The notes beneath the pieces are model-generated. The model saw only the letters and a list, made by a program, of their open reading frames with translations, searched no databases and had not been told where the DNA came from. This document shows, piece by piece, positions 1 through 6,998 of a DNA stretch of 20,788 nt. The position numbers and the translations under genes are program-made. This DNA is from a virus: positions 1 to 20,788 of the IMG/VR virus record IMGVR_UViG_3300008012_000250; one strand, given 5' to 3'. Within the stretch, counting starts at the first letter, position 1. Every line of letters begins with the position of its first letter.

Positions 1-135
<135 letters not shown>

Positions 136-158
136 GTTAAACAAAAGAGGGCAACACA

Positions 159-332
159 ATGTGGAAAAGATTTTACAAAATTACAGTTACTAACGAAGCT
201 GGAGTTGTTGTTCATAAAGGAGAAGAATATTCTGGTTATGCAACTTCAGAAGAACTTCGCTATCTTGACCGTAAATATCCTAACTGCAAAGTAGAAGCAG
301 AGTTTATTGAACACGAATTAGAAATGGAATAA
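159..332 (+). CDS. small hypothetical protein, 57 aa
   Basis: An ATG at 159 is preceded by an AGAGGG Shine-Dalgarno at normal spacing. The ORF runs 57 codons to TAA at 330-332. The product begins MWKRFYKITVTNEAG and is charged, with an acidic C-terminal end (EHELEME). There is no signal peptide, membrane segment or motif I recognise. It lies on the plus strand between the guaC remnant and the end of the late cluster, convergent with gene 23. The good ribosome-binding site, codon use like its neighbours and a stop immediately before the shared hairpin support a real gene. Small accessory ORFs of this kind are common in T4-like genomes. Function unknown. Confidence 0.6.
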   Translation: MWKRFYKITVTNEAGVVVHKGEEYSGYATSEELRYLDRKYPNCKVEAEFIEHELEME

Positions 333-336
333 AAAA

Positions 337-356
337 GGGGAGCTAAAAAGCTCCCC
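337..356 (-). terminator. Rho-independent terminator of the late structural cluster
   Basis: This is a perfect 8-bp stem, GGGGAGCT with AGCTCCCC, around a 4-base loop. Read on the minus strand it is followed by TTTTTTATT (complement of 328-336), a classic intrinsic terminator 31 bases past the gene 23 stop. Read on the plus strand the hairpin also follows the 57-aa ORF, but its downstream tract is poor in T. A weaker 4-bp stem (365-377) followed by CTTCTTTTTA may help terminate plus-strand transcription. Confidence 0.88.
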
Positions 357-387
357 AGTTTCGTTCGGTTGACCCGACTTCTTTTTA

Positions 388-1713
388 TTAGAACAAGTTT
401 GTGACTCGTACTGCACGGTAGTACTCGTTTGATTGGGCTGTAAGAGCACCCAAGCCTTTAGTTATACCTTGTGCGAATGGGTTTGCAACCATGCCGTAGC
501 GAGTTTTGAACCCGATTTTTGGCTGGAAGCTGTTCTCACCAACTGCACGTACCATCTGTAGTGGAACGTATGGGCAGTAGAACAAGCCTGCGTCGAATGC
601 GCTTGAACCTTTGTAACCAACAACCATATAGTTGCTGCCTGCATATGGGTCAATGTACACTCTGTAACGGCCATTAAGAACACCTGCGAAAGTGTTTCCT
701 GTGTCGTCTACTTCTAGTGAGTTACCTGCAATCGCTGGTGTGTAGTCAAGAACACCGGCCATCTGCAATGCTGAAGCAACGTCTGAAGAACAGATAACCA
801 TGTTACCTTTACCGCGACGTGTACCTTTTGCGATAGCATTCGCTTCTTGTTCGATTTGGAACATAAGCCCTTTGAATTTCTCAACTGACCAACGACCATT
901 TGCATCGACGTCAAGATCGAATACACCAGTAGCAGCTGTGCCCACCGCGCCTGTTTTAGCTGTTGCGTAAATTGTACGAACCAATTCACGGTTGATTTCC
1001 ACGAGGATCTCAGACTGTAGAATGTTCGCCAATTCTGTTTCAGCGTCAAGACCGTGAACTGCTTTCAAGTCTTGTGCCAATTCAGTTGTGTACTCAGCTT
1101 TTAGCGCTCTTGATTTCGCAGTTACTGATACTTTCTCGATTGAGAACGCCATCTCTGCGAAGTTTGTACCGCCACCGTCGCCTAGAGCTTCAGCAGCTGT
1201 AGTTGCCATACCTGCGCCTGTTTCGAACAACGAAGTGTTAGCAGAATCAGTTGCTGGGATAGTACCTGTTTGTGTACCTGTACCTGAGAATGTAGTGTCT
1301 GCTTCATTGTAGAATGTTTCAGCACCAGCTTGTGATGTCTGACGTGAACGCATTGCAAAGATAAGACCTGTTGGTCCTGTCATTGGCTGAACGCCAGCAA
1401 TGTCGTACGCGATCAAGTTTGGCATTGCGCGACGTACAAGTGAAATCAGTACCGGATCATAACCAGCTGTTGGACCACCTGGTGTTGAATCCGCACCGAA
1501 GCCGCCTGTGCCTGCGGCGTTTGCAGGTGCCTCAGTTAGTAAAGAGCTCATGCCCATCTGACGGTCGCCAGATTCTAGCAATGCTCTCTCTGTGTTTTCA
1601 AGAATAGTGGCAGTTACCGCTTTCTTGTGGTTGTCTTTGATAGGTGAAAAAGATTCGTGCTCAAGGATTGGGCCCCACTTTTCCACAAGTGCTTGATAGT
1701 TTGACTGTGCCAT
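388..1713 (-). CDS. 23: Major capsid protein gp23 (precursor)
   Basis: This 441-aa protein matches T4 gp23 along its length. The N-terminus (LVEKWGPILE) resembles the cleaved T4 head-targeting segment. Conserved stretches include RRAMPNLIAYDIAGVQPM, LKAEYTTELAQDLKAVHG, FAGVLNGRYRVYIDPYA and the C-terminal GFKTRYGMVANPFA. It forms the hexamers of the capsid with an HK97-type fold. An LLTE|A site at residues 58-62 matches the T4 maturation cut (FLTE|A), so gp21 should remove the first 61 residues. At 441 aa it is about 80 residues shorter than T4 gp23, the gap falling largely in the region of the T4 insertion domain. The ATG has a strong AAGGAGAT ribosome-binding site and its own late promoter at 1752-1759. 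It is the last gene of the minus-strand cluster. Assignment is near certain; the shortened insertion domain is inferred from length. Confidence 0.97.
   Translation of the reverse strand: MAQSNYQALVEKWGPILEHESFSPIKDNHKKAVTATILENTERALLESGDRQMGMSSLLTEAPANAAGTGGFGADSTPGGPTAGYDPVLISLVRRAMPNLIAYDIAGVQPMTGPTGLIFAMRSRQTSQAGAETFYNEADTTFSGTGTQTGTIPATDSANTSLFETGAGMATTAAEALGDGGGTNFAEMAFSIEKVSVTAKSRALKAEYTTELAQDLKAVHGLDAETELANILQSEILVEINRELVRTIYATAKTGAVGTAATGVFDLDVDANGRWSVEKFKGLMFQIEQEANAIAKGTRRGKGNMVICSSDVASALQMAGVLDYTPAIAGNSLEVDDTGNTFAGVLNGRYRVYIDPYAGSNYMVVGYKGSSAFDAGLFYCPYVPLQMVRAVGENSFQPKIGFKTRYGMVANPFAQGITKGLGALTAQSNEYYRAVRVTNLF
1522..1542 (-). other. gp21 cleavage site in gp23
   Basis: Residues 58-64 of gp23 read LLTEAPA. 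The T4 prohead protease recognises (L/I)-x-E and cuts after Glu. T4 gp23 is cut in the equivalent FLTE|A after Glu65; here the cut would follow Glu61, leaving a mature protein of about 380 residues. Confidence 0.8.
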
Positions 1714-1751
1714 CGATTTCTATCTCCTTGTTTTAATAAAGTCTCTGGATG

Positions 1752-1759
1752 TATTTATA
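1752..1759 (-). promoter_or_regulatory. T4-type late promoter for gene 23
   Basis: The minus strand reads TATAAATAC here, 39 bases before the gene 23 start and in the gap after gene 22. T4 late promoters consist of just this TATAAATA box, read by the phage sigma gp55 with gp33 and the gp45 clamp. Confidence 0.85.
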
Positions 1760-1777
1760 AAAGTTAAAGTTTCATTA

Positions 1778-2773
1778 CTATTTTGATGATCTTGCGTTAA
1801 GAGCCTCAACTAGAGCATTTACAGAAGAATAGTCAGAAACTGGTTTCTTAACTTCTGTTTCTTCTGTGATAATCTCTTCTTCATCTTCGCTAGCAACTTC
1901 TTCTACAACCGGAGTCTTCTTCTTGAAGAATGATTCCTTAAGTGTAGACAGATTGCTTGAGTACTCTTCGATATCAGAAACATCTAGCTTTTCTGACAAA
2001 ACTTTGAATCTTTCTTTTTCTGTGAGTGTAAGATCCTCAGTAACTTCGTCGAAGATGCGCTCTGCTTTGAGAGAAGCGATTTCTTTTGACAACTCTACGT
2101 TCTCATTGATTGCTTTGTTAGCAGAGTCTTTTGCTTCAGCAACTTCTGCTTCCAAGCCTTCAACGACATTGATTGTTTCGTCATCAACTTCGATGTTGTG
2201 CTCTTCAAACAATCCACGTAGGCCTGCCATTAATGATTCTGCCATCTCAACTTTAATACCAGCTTCGATTGCAACCTCATTCTCTTTCATCCACTCTTCT
2301 ACTACGTAGTCGAGGTATGAGTCAAGATTTTCAACAATGTTGTTTACTGAAGTTTCAACAGACTCGTTCATTTCTGTTTCAAGTCTTTCAACATGCTCAG
2401 CAACTGCCGCTTCAGTTTTCTTTGTAGCAGCTTCGTTAACAGCCGCTTCGAACACCAAAGTTACTTTATTTTTGAATTCTTCAGTTAGGTCCATGCCTTC
2501 GAAGATAGCTTCAATTGATTCTTCAATCTCGATAACTTCTTCTACTACTTCTTCAGCTTCCACTGATTCAGCTGCAGTTTCAGTTTCTTCTTTCATACCT
2601 GGTGTAGGTGTAGAAATTTTCTCAGCGGACGCATCGACAGTTTTCTTTACGTCTGCTTTCTTCTTTTTAACCGCGCCGCCGGCTCCAGTGACTGCGTCCG
2701 CAACTTCTGCTGCAGGAACACCTTCACCACCTGAGTGGTCGGCAACGAACTTTTCGTCTAGCTCATTTGACAT
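1778..2773 (-). CDS. 22: Prohead core scaffolding protein gp22
   Basis: A 331-aa, very acidic (Glu/Asp-rich), largely helical protein with long coiled-coil-like stretches. It sits between the protease gene 21 and capsid gene 23, exactly as in T4. gp22 is the main internal scaffold around which gp23 assembles; it is then destroyed by gp21. Recognisable parts are a low-complexity N-terminal third (KKKKADVKK, then a VEAEEVVEEVIEIEES run), a central helical region ending near LTLTEKERFKVLSEKLDVSD, and a basic-tipped C-terminus. Several (L/I)xE sites could serve gp21. The frame is open 7 codons further upstream (to 2794), but the AGGAG ribosome site lies inside that extension and points to the ATG at 2773. 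Own late promoter at 2815-2822. Assignment rests on position, composition and the conserved LTEKERF-type segment. Confidence 0.88.
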   Translation of the reverse strand: MSNELDEKFVADHSGGEGVPAAEVADAVTGAGGAVKKKKADVKKTVDASAEKISTPTPGMKEETETAAESVEAEEVVEEVIEIEESIEAIFEGMDLTEEFKNKVTLVFEAAVNEAATKKTEAAVAEHVERLETEMNESVETSVNNIVENLDSYLDYVVEEWMKENEVAIEAGIKVEMAESLMAGLRGLFEEHNIEVDDETINVVEGLEAEVAEAKDSANKAINENVELSKEIASLKAERIFDEVTEDLTLTEKERFKVLSEKLDVSDIEEYSSNLSTLKESFFKKKTPVVEEVASEDEEEIITEETEVKKPVSDYSSVNALVEALNARSSK

Positions 2774-2780
2774 ATGTTCT

Positions 2781-2785
2781 CTCCT
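2781..2785 (-). promoter_or_regulatory. Ribosome-binding site fixing the gene 22 start
   Basis: AGGAG on the minus strand lies 7 bases before the ATG at 2773. It rules out the upstream in-frame ATG at 2794, which would place this motif inside the coding sequence. Confidence 0.8.
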
Positions 2786-2814
2786 CTTTTTCATTGGATT
2801 ATCTATATGAGTAT

Positions 2815-2822
2815 TATTTATA
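2815..2822 (-). promoter_or_regulatory. T4-type late promoter for gene 22
   Basis: A perfect TATAAATA on the minus strand, 42 bases before the gene 22 ATG, just upstream of the gene 21 stop codon position in the gap between the two genes. Confidence 0.83.
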
Positions 2823-2828
2823 CAATTC

Positions 2829-3518
2829 TCAACTTCTAAGTGAATTCACAAAGCGTTCGAACAGTCGTGCTGCCGTAGATTCGTCAACGCGATGGACAAC
2901 CCTTCTTACTTGTTTTTCTACTTCTTCCTGGATCTCTTCAATTACTTGCTCGATTGGTTCTTGAACTCTCCAGTGGCCAGAAGCAATATCATAGTAATAT
3001 TCAGTATTTTCCATAATGCCGTTAACAAAGCAGTTAGGGCCGGAAGGATCAGTTACAATATCTACAGTTGCAAGGTGGAAATCGTCTTGTACTTCCATAA
3101 TACCATCTTTAGTTGGTTTTACAGAACCAAGGCCACGAGTTGAAACTCCGATTTTTACGCCTTCATCCATAAATTCTTTTACAATGTTACCCATTGGTGT
3201 GCCAAGAACTTTAGCTTTACCGATAAAGTTTGATCCATCTCTTTTCATCTCAGTGATAAGATGTGATACTCTATCGCCATTGATTGTAGGACCATCTGGG
3301 TGTCCAAGTTCTCCAAGCGCACGCTTAGTGTCAATAAAATCTGTTTGGTAACGAACCATCTCTTTTTCAAGAGTCTGTGTAGGATAGATACGCCCGTTAC
3401 GGTTTTTGATATCACCTTGCATAAAGATACCTTCGATGAAGTAAGACTTTTTACCAGTCTCTTCATTCAACTCGACGGCAACTTGTGCTTCTTCGGTAAC
3501 TTCAGTAATCAGTCTCAT
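2829..3518 (-). CDS. 21: Prohead core protein and maturation protease gp21
   Basis: A 229-aa serine protease of the T4 gp21 family (212 aa in T4). It is built into the prohead core, activated on assembly, degrades the scaffold and trims gp23. Likely catalytic residues are His73 in GELGHPDGP and Ser126 in IGVSTRGLGS, both in the family's signature settings. The NRNGRIYP segment (residues 39-46) and VDIVTDPSGP (152-161) are also typical. The C-terminal ~60 residues are charged and helical, probably the part removed by self-cleavage. The frame is open upstream to 3746, but the family homology starts at MRLITEV, an AAGGA site precedes 3518, and the extension would cover most of the 74-aa gene, so the 3518 start is preferred. 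Late promoter at 3548-3555. Confidence 0.95.
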   Translation of the reverse strand: MRLITEVTEEAQVAVELNEETGKKSYFIEGIFMQGDIKNRNGRIYPTQTLEKEMVRYQTDFIDTKRALGELGHPDGPTINGDRVSHLITEMKRDGSNFIGKAKVLGTPMGNIVKEFMDEGVKIGVSTRGLGSVKPTKDGIMEVQDDFHLATVDIVTDPSGPNCFVNGIMENTEYYYDIASGHWRVQEPIEQVIEEIQEEVEKQVRRVVHRVDESTAARLFERFVNSLRS

Positions 3519-3527
3519 CTTTTTATA

Positions 3528-3532
3528 TCCTT
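3528..3532 (-). promoter_or_regulatory. Ribosome-binding site fixing the gene 21 start
   Basis: AAGGA on the minus strand lies 9 bases before the ATG at 3518. Together with the late promoter 16 bases further upstream it supports the 229-aa form over the longer open frame. Confidence 0.75.
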
Positions 3533-3547
3533 TATATCTTCTTGTTT

Positions 3548-3555
3548 TATTTATA
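3548..3555 (-). promoter_or_regulatory. T4-type late promoter for gene 21
   Basis: A perfect TATAAATA on the minus strand, in the gap between the 74-aa gene stop (3562) and the gene 21 start, 30 bases before the ATG. Confidence 0.83.
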
Positions 3556-3561
3556 AAAAAA

Positions 3562-3786
3562 CTACTGGGCGTCATAATAGTTCTTGGAAAGCTCACCTCT
3601 GACTGTGGTTTCACCCACTTTCCTACACTTAATGTAGGTATATTGAGTGTTGCCGCCAGGAGGTGTGAAAGCTCTAACACCTGCAGTAACCGTACCATTT
3701 GCATCGTTATATGTATCCGAATCGGATGCAGTAGCAGCATTATCATACTGCCAAACGGTTGAATTTGTTACGGCTACCCATGCCAT
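3562..3786 (-). CDS. Small protein of unknown function, 74 aa, in the head-assembly cluster
   Basis: The ATG shares its A with the TAA of the upstream 342-aa gene (TAATG), a layout that favours translational coupling. The protein starts MAWVAVTNSTVWQYDN and contains TYNDANGTVTAGVRAF, TYIKCRKVG and a C-terminal GELSKNYYDAQ. It looks like a small all-beta domain, with no membrane segment or signal. It occupies the place where T4 has the small prohead-core genes 67 and 68, but its sequence is not like the basic or acidic core peptides, so I do not assign either name. Being in the late cluster, it is probably a small virion or head-associated protein. Function inferred only from position. Confidence 0.75.
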   Translation of the reverse strand: MAWVAVTNSTVWQYDNAATASDSDTYNDANGTVTAGVRAFTPPGGNTQYTYIKCRKVGETTVRGELSKNYYDAQ

Positions 3787-4814
3787 TAAAGAGCTTCCCT
3801 CGCAAATCCTACAATTTCTTCGAATCCTGCTTTATCAGTCATCATAACTTTTTCCATCTTACGACGATTTGCAGGGTTCAGGTCTTTCATCATTTGATTA
3901 ATAAGACCTGCATCTTGTTTTGAAACTTTAACTGAAGAGCCATCTCTCAGTTTCATGTTTCCTTGTTTAACAGCTTCTTCAAGCTCTACTGACTCAGTTT
4001 TTTGCTTTTTTTTTCTAAGCATTTTGAAATCATGAGCATCGATCTTGCCATTTTTATTATGGTCAAGTTTGTGCTGATCGCCTTTGAGTTCTTCGTCAGT
4101 CTTTGCTTCACCCATAGCCATTGTTTCAGCTGTCGCATAACCGTAAAGTGTTTGCATTTCTTTTGCAACACCTGCTAGCTTATTTTGGAACCACTCTTCT
4201 GGATCGGGTGTCTTAGAAACATAAGCAGCGATACCTTGCATATTATGTGACATAGTACGCAGAGCATTCATCATCATTGGCTTTTCTTCCATAGGATTTT
4301 CTGAAAGCTCAACTTCTTCTCTTGCCGGAACTCTTGCTGTTCCTGTTAATTTAGCAACAGCATCTCTTGTTCCTACACGACGACGAATGAGCTTAGCAAT
4401 ACCTTTTTTGCGTTGCTTTTCATAACCTTTTTTAACATCAGGAGATGCACCTGCTTGTCCCATACTTCCTGTAGCAATTTGATCACCAGCATGTGCTGTA
4501 TCCATTTGCGCCTTTTTAATATAGCGACCTGCTAAAGCTTTTGAGATCTCATCAATTTGCTTGACATCCTCTTCTACAGATTCAAGCTTGGCCTTGCCAT
4601 CTTTTCTTTGAGAATAGGCTTGGTCATAATCCGCATCACCTTCTTGGTCGGCGAGACGCTTTTGCTTTGTTTTACCAGTGATTTCACCAGTAAATTGGCT
4701 ATCTTCTGCAGCCGGATGATCGAATTTTTGAATGACATGCTGGTCCTTAAAGCGCTTTTCTTCTGGGCTTTTTGGCTCTGCTACCTCTGCCATCATCTGT
4801 TTAAAGGATTTCAT
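3786..4814 (-). CDS. Putative prohead core / head structural protein with EF-hand-like loop
   Basis: A 342-aa hydrophilic, mostly helical protein between portal gene 20 and protease gene 21, where T4 encodes core proteins gp67 and gp68. Residues ~88-160 (ISKALAGRYIKKA through RKKGIAKLIRR to DAVAKLTG) are of a type I associate with core/scaffold proteins of T4-like and other large myoviruses. Residues 251-262 form a near-perfect 12-residue EF-hand loop (D-x-N-x-N-G-K-I-D-x-x-D). The C-terminal ~40 residues (MMKDLNPANRRKMEKVMM, then FEEIVGFAREAL) look like a separate short conserved module. Several (V/L)xE sites could serve gp21. The ATG follows an AGGAG-type site in a late-promoter context (4848-4855). 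It may be a fusion of modules that are separate elsewhere. The role in the core is inferred from context. Confidence 0.72.
   Translation of the reverse strand: MKSFKQMMAEVAEPKSPEEKRFKDQHVIQKFDHPAAEDSQFTGEITGKTKQKRLADQEGDADYDQAYSQRKDGKAKLESVEEDVKQIDEISKALAGRYIKKAQMDTAHAGDQIATGSMGQAGASPDVKKGYEKQRKKGIAKLIRRRVGTRDAVAKLTGTARVPAREEVELSENPMEEKPMMMNALRTMSHNMQGIAAYVSKTPDPEEWFQNKLAGVAKEMQTLYGYATAETMAMGEAKTDEELKGDQHKLDHNKNGKIDAHDFKMLRKKKQKTESVELEEAVKQGNMKLRDGSSVKVSKQDAGLINQMMKDLNPANRRKMEKVMMTDKAGFEEIVGFAREAL
4029..4064 (-). other. EF-hand/dockerin-like calcium-binding loop in the 342-aa protein
   Basis: Residues 251-262 read DHNKNGKIDAHD: Asp1, Asn3, Asn5, Gly6, Ile8, Asp9 and Asp12 fit the EF-hand pattern, with Asp at position 12 as in dockerin-type loops. 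Helix-forming residues flank it (EELKGDQHKL before, FKMLRKKK after). Only one loop is present; EF-hands usually work in pairs, so a homodimer or a dockerin-like half-site is possible. Confidence 0.7.
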
Positions 4815-4847
4815 TTCTGTTCTCCTGGTTTTAATTTATTTGTAATA

Positions 4848-4855
4848 TATTTATC
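4848..4855 (-). promoter_or_regulatory. Variant late promoter for the 342-aa gene
   Basis: The minus strand reads GATAAATA, one mismatch from TATAAATA, 34 bases before the ATG at 4814. It overlaps the gene 20 stop codon (4851-4853). Confidence 0.55.
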
Positions 4856-6410
4856 CAATTATGTTATTCGAGGACTTGACTGATTCTTGAGGCTCTTCTG
4901 GTACTTCTTCAGGTGCTTCTTTTGCCTCTTGGTCGATCTGTTCTTTCATTTCTTTCATTTCTTCTTCAGACATCATAAGAACGTTACGAATTACCCACTC
5001 GCGAGAATAGTAAACACCCACATGATCCTCAACATCGCGAAGTGTTGCCATACGCTCTTTAATAATCTCAGCTTGTTTTAGTTCTTCAAAATAGTTGTCT
5101 TGAACAAAGTCATAACGAATGAAGTTCTTAATCTCAGCAAATTCTTCAGGAGTCATAAGTCCTTTTAGAACTACTTGCTTCTCAAGAACGTGAGTAAATA
5201 GAGTTGCAAAGCGAGCTCTCAAGCGCTTCACGAACTTAGAAAATTTCAATTCATCACGAGTAATTTCTGAAACACGACCAAACGAGTACATTGTTTCTGG
5301 CTCAAGACGAGATAGCGGAACCTTCAACGCCTTATAAAGCTTACGTTGGAAGTACTGAAGATTCTCATCTGTGCTCAGTGCTTGAGCAGTACCGCCCGCT
5401 AATGTATCAACTTCAGTAGATCTTTCGCCACCACGACGTGGGAACCAGAAATCTTCAGTCATAGTCATCATTTTACGAGAATCGCTGATCTCACCAGTTG
5501 CTGAGTTATATTGCAACTTATTCTTGTGGCGGATCATCATATCTCTTAAGTATTGTTCAGCCTTCGATTTAGGTAAGTTACCAACATCAATATAGAAGAT
5601 TCGTCTTTCAGGAGCTCTCGTAAGAGTATAAATGATTGTCGCATCTTCAAGCATCCTTAGCTGGTTAAGAGGCTTAATAGCAGTATGCAGGTGTGAAAGA
5701 ACAAGCGAATTGTTTTCATTCATTAGTCCGGAAGTAACTCTTGCAATAGAATCTTTTGAGATTTTGTAGCCTTGAGTACCGGAACCATTAGGTGCATTTG
5801 CTTCTGAAGTAAAGCCATTTTCTGAGTACATATAGTACTCGTTCTTTACTTTCTTAACAGGAATACCAGAGTGCTCGTCTTTACCTTTCTTATCAACTTC
5901 TCTGATAAGCTTTAGTTTGCGAGGATCTACATAGCGTAGCTCTTGAATTCCATCTTTTAAATTTTCTTTATCGATGATAACATGATAGTTTAGTCTACCA
6001 TCGACATAAAATCTTTGGAAAATGTCGTAAGAGTTAGCACTGAAATCGAAAAGAGTAAGGATCTCTTCAAATTGCTCGATAAGTCTATCTTTTACTTTAT
6101 CAGGTAGGTCTGTATCGTCAAGAACAATTTGAACGACATCATCGTCAGTATCAACCGCAATTGCTTCGTTTACAATCTCATCAACTGCTTGAGCAAGCTC
6201 AGGTTGTGCTGCGACATTTCTATATCTTGTTATGAGTTCTGATTCACTTTTAGCAGCACCTTCCATATCAAGAAGTGTGCTATAGAACCCGCCCATAGCA
6301 TTGCCGACGGTAATCGCACCGTCGGTGTTAATAGGTTCGGCGAAGGAGACGGGTTGCTTTACGTCGTCCTCTTCGCCTTCTCTTTTGATTTCAAAGCCAA
6401 ATATCTTCAC
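4851..6410 (-). CDS. 20: Portal vertex protein gp20
   Basis: A 519-aa protein matching T4 gp20 (524 aa). It forms the dodecameric portal ring at one capsid vertex, starts prohead assembly, docks the terminase and later binds the neck. Conserved stretches include ELAQAVDEIVNEAI (71-84), FYVDGRLNYHVIID (134-147), ELRYVDPRKLKLIRE (157-171), TLTRAPERRIFYIDVGNLP (262-280) and EDFWFPRRGGERSTEVDTL (319-337), the last two in regions widely used for gp20 phylogeny. The C-terminal tail is acidic (EEAPEEVPEEPQES). The start codon is GTG (6408-6410) with AAGGA eight bases upstream; no in-frame ATG lies between it and the preceding stop. Gene 19 ends only 24 bases upstream and no good late promoter lies between, so 19 and 20 are probably co-transcribed. 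Confidence 0.97.
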   Translation of the reverse strand: MKIFGFEIKREGEEDDVKQPVSFAEPINTDGAITVGNAMGGFYSTLLDMEGAAKSESELITRYRNVAAQPELAQAVDEIVNEAIAVDTDDDVVQIVLDDTDLPDKVKDRLIEQFEEILTLFDFSANSYDIFQRFYVDGRLNYHVIIDKENLKDGIQELRYVDPRKLKLIREVDKKGKDEHSGIPVKKVKNEYYMYSENGFTSEANAPNGSGTQGYKISKDSIARVTSGLMNENNSLVLSHLHTAIKPLNQLRMLEDATIIYTLTRAPERRIFYIDVGNLPKSKAEQYLRDMMIRHKNKLQYNSATGEISDSRKMMTMTEDFWFPRRGGERSTEVDTLAGGTAQALSTDENLQYFQRKLYKALKVPLSRLEPETMYSFGRVSEITRDELKFSKFVKRLRARFATLFTHVLEKQVVLKGLMTPEEFAEIKNFIRYDFVQDNYFEELKQAEIIKERMATLRDVEDHVGVYYSREWVIRNVLMMSEEEMKEMKEQIDQEAKEAPEEVPEEPQESVKSSNNIIG

Positions 6411-6418
6411 AAGGTTAT

Positions 6419-6423
6419 TCCTT
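6419..6423 (-). promoter_or_regulatory. Ribosome-binding site supporting a GTG start for gene 20
   Basis: AAGGA on the minus strand lies 8 bases before the GTG at 6408-6410. It is the only plausible initiation signal ahead of the conserved KIFGFEIK N-terminus. Confidence 0.75.
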
Positions 6424-6434
6424 CATTATATAAA

Positions 6435-6968
6435 TTAAGTAGTGGGGATGCCGGTATTGCCTTCAACTCTCCACAAATCATACTGGAATGTAACATTAAA
6501 TTCTTCGATTGAGTCAGTTTGCTGCCAATCCATCGCGATACCATCAATTGTAATTGGATACATGCCTTCGAAGATATAAGTACGTAGAGGGCTACCGTCT
6601 TTACTGAACTGAGTAATCTGTCCAGTTGATTTGTAGTCCTGTGGCAATGCCCTAGTATTTGAATCGTGCGAGTTGATTGCGTTAGACCAAGCTTCCATTG
6701 CGTTTCTGATAGCAAAGTCTTCATCGTTAATGACCGTGACTGTCCAATCCGCGAATACTCTATCACCTGCGTATTTAACTTGGCGTCCAAAGTATGGTAC
6801 GACAAATTGGCCTACAACTGATTCCGGAATCCCAGCAGCTCGTACCATGAATGGTACTTTAATATCTGCTGCTGGAGAAATCGGGTTAGTGATTTGGCAT
6901 TGGAAAAGCGTAGGACGTGCACCGCCACCGACGAGTTCTGATTTGAACTGGTTGATATTGAATGCCAT
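6435..6968 (-). CDS. 19: Tail tube protein gp19
   Basis: A 177-aa homologue of T4 gp19 (163 aa), which stacks as hexameric rings to form the inner tail tube through which DNA passes. Family features are the N-terminal FNINQFKSELVGGGARPTLF, the KVPFMVRAAGIPES segment, FADWTVTVINDEDF and the C-terminal GIAMDWQQTDSIEEFNVTF followed by YDLWRV. Start at the ATG with an AAGGAG site; preceded by the sheath gene 18 as in T4, with a weak late-promoter variant (6991-6998). Nothing unusual was seen. Confidence 0.96.
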   Translation of the reverse strand: MAFNINQFKSELVGGGARPTLFQCQITNPISPAADIKVPFMVRAAGIPESVVGQFVVPYFGRQVKYAGDRVFADWTVTVINDEDFAIRNAMEAWSNAINSHDSNTRALPQDYKSTGQITQFSKDGSPLRTYIFEGMYPITIDGIAMDWQQTDSIEEFNVTFQYDLWRVEGNTGIPTT

Positions 6969-6990
6969 TATCTTTTCTCCTTTTTAAATC

Positions 6991-6998
6991 TATTTATT
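6991..6998 (-). promoter_or_regulatory. Possible variant late promoter for gene 19
   Basis: The minus strand reads AATAAATA, one mismatch from TATAAATA, 23 bases before the gene 19 ATG and overlapping the gene 18 stop. The spacing is shorter than for the other promoters here. Confidence 0.4.

Noticed and set aside
2774-2794. A 7-codon upstream extension of gene 22
   Set aside because: It would place the AGGAG ribosome site inside the coding sequence, and no comparable site precedes 2794.
1866-2810. Two serine-rich plus-strand open frames opposite gene 22
   Set aside because: They mirror the Glu/Lys-rich coding of gp22 on the other strand; low-complexity Ser/Thr composition, no ribosome site, and opposite to the late operon.
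3519-3746. A 76-codon in-frame extension upstream of gene 21
   Set aside because: It covers most of the 74-aa gene in another frame, has no gp21 family similarity, and the ribosome site and late promoter both point to the ATG at 3518.
6407-6805. A 132-codon minus-strand frame overlapping gene 19
   Set aside because: It lies fully within the well-recognised tail tube gene in another frame and matches nothing.
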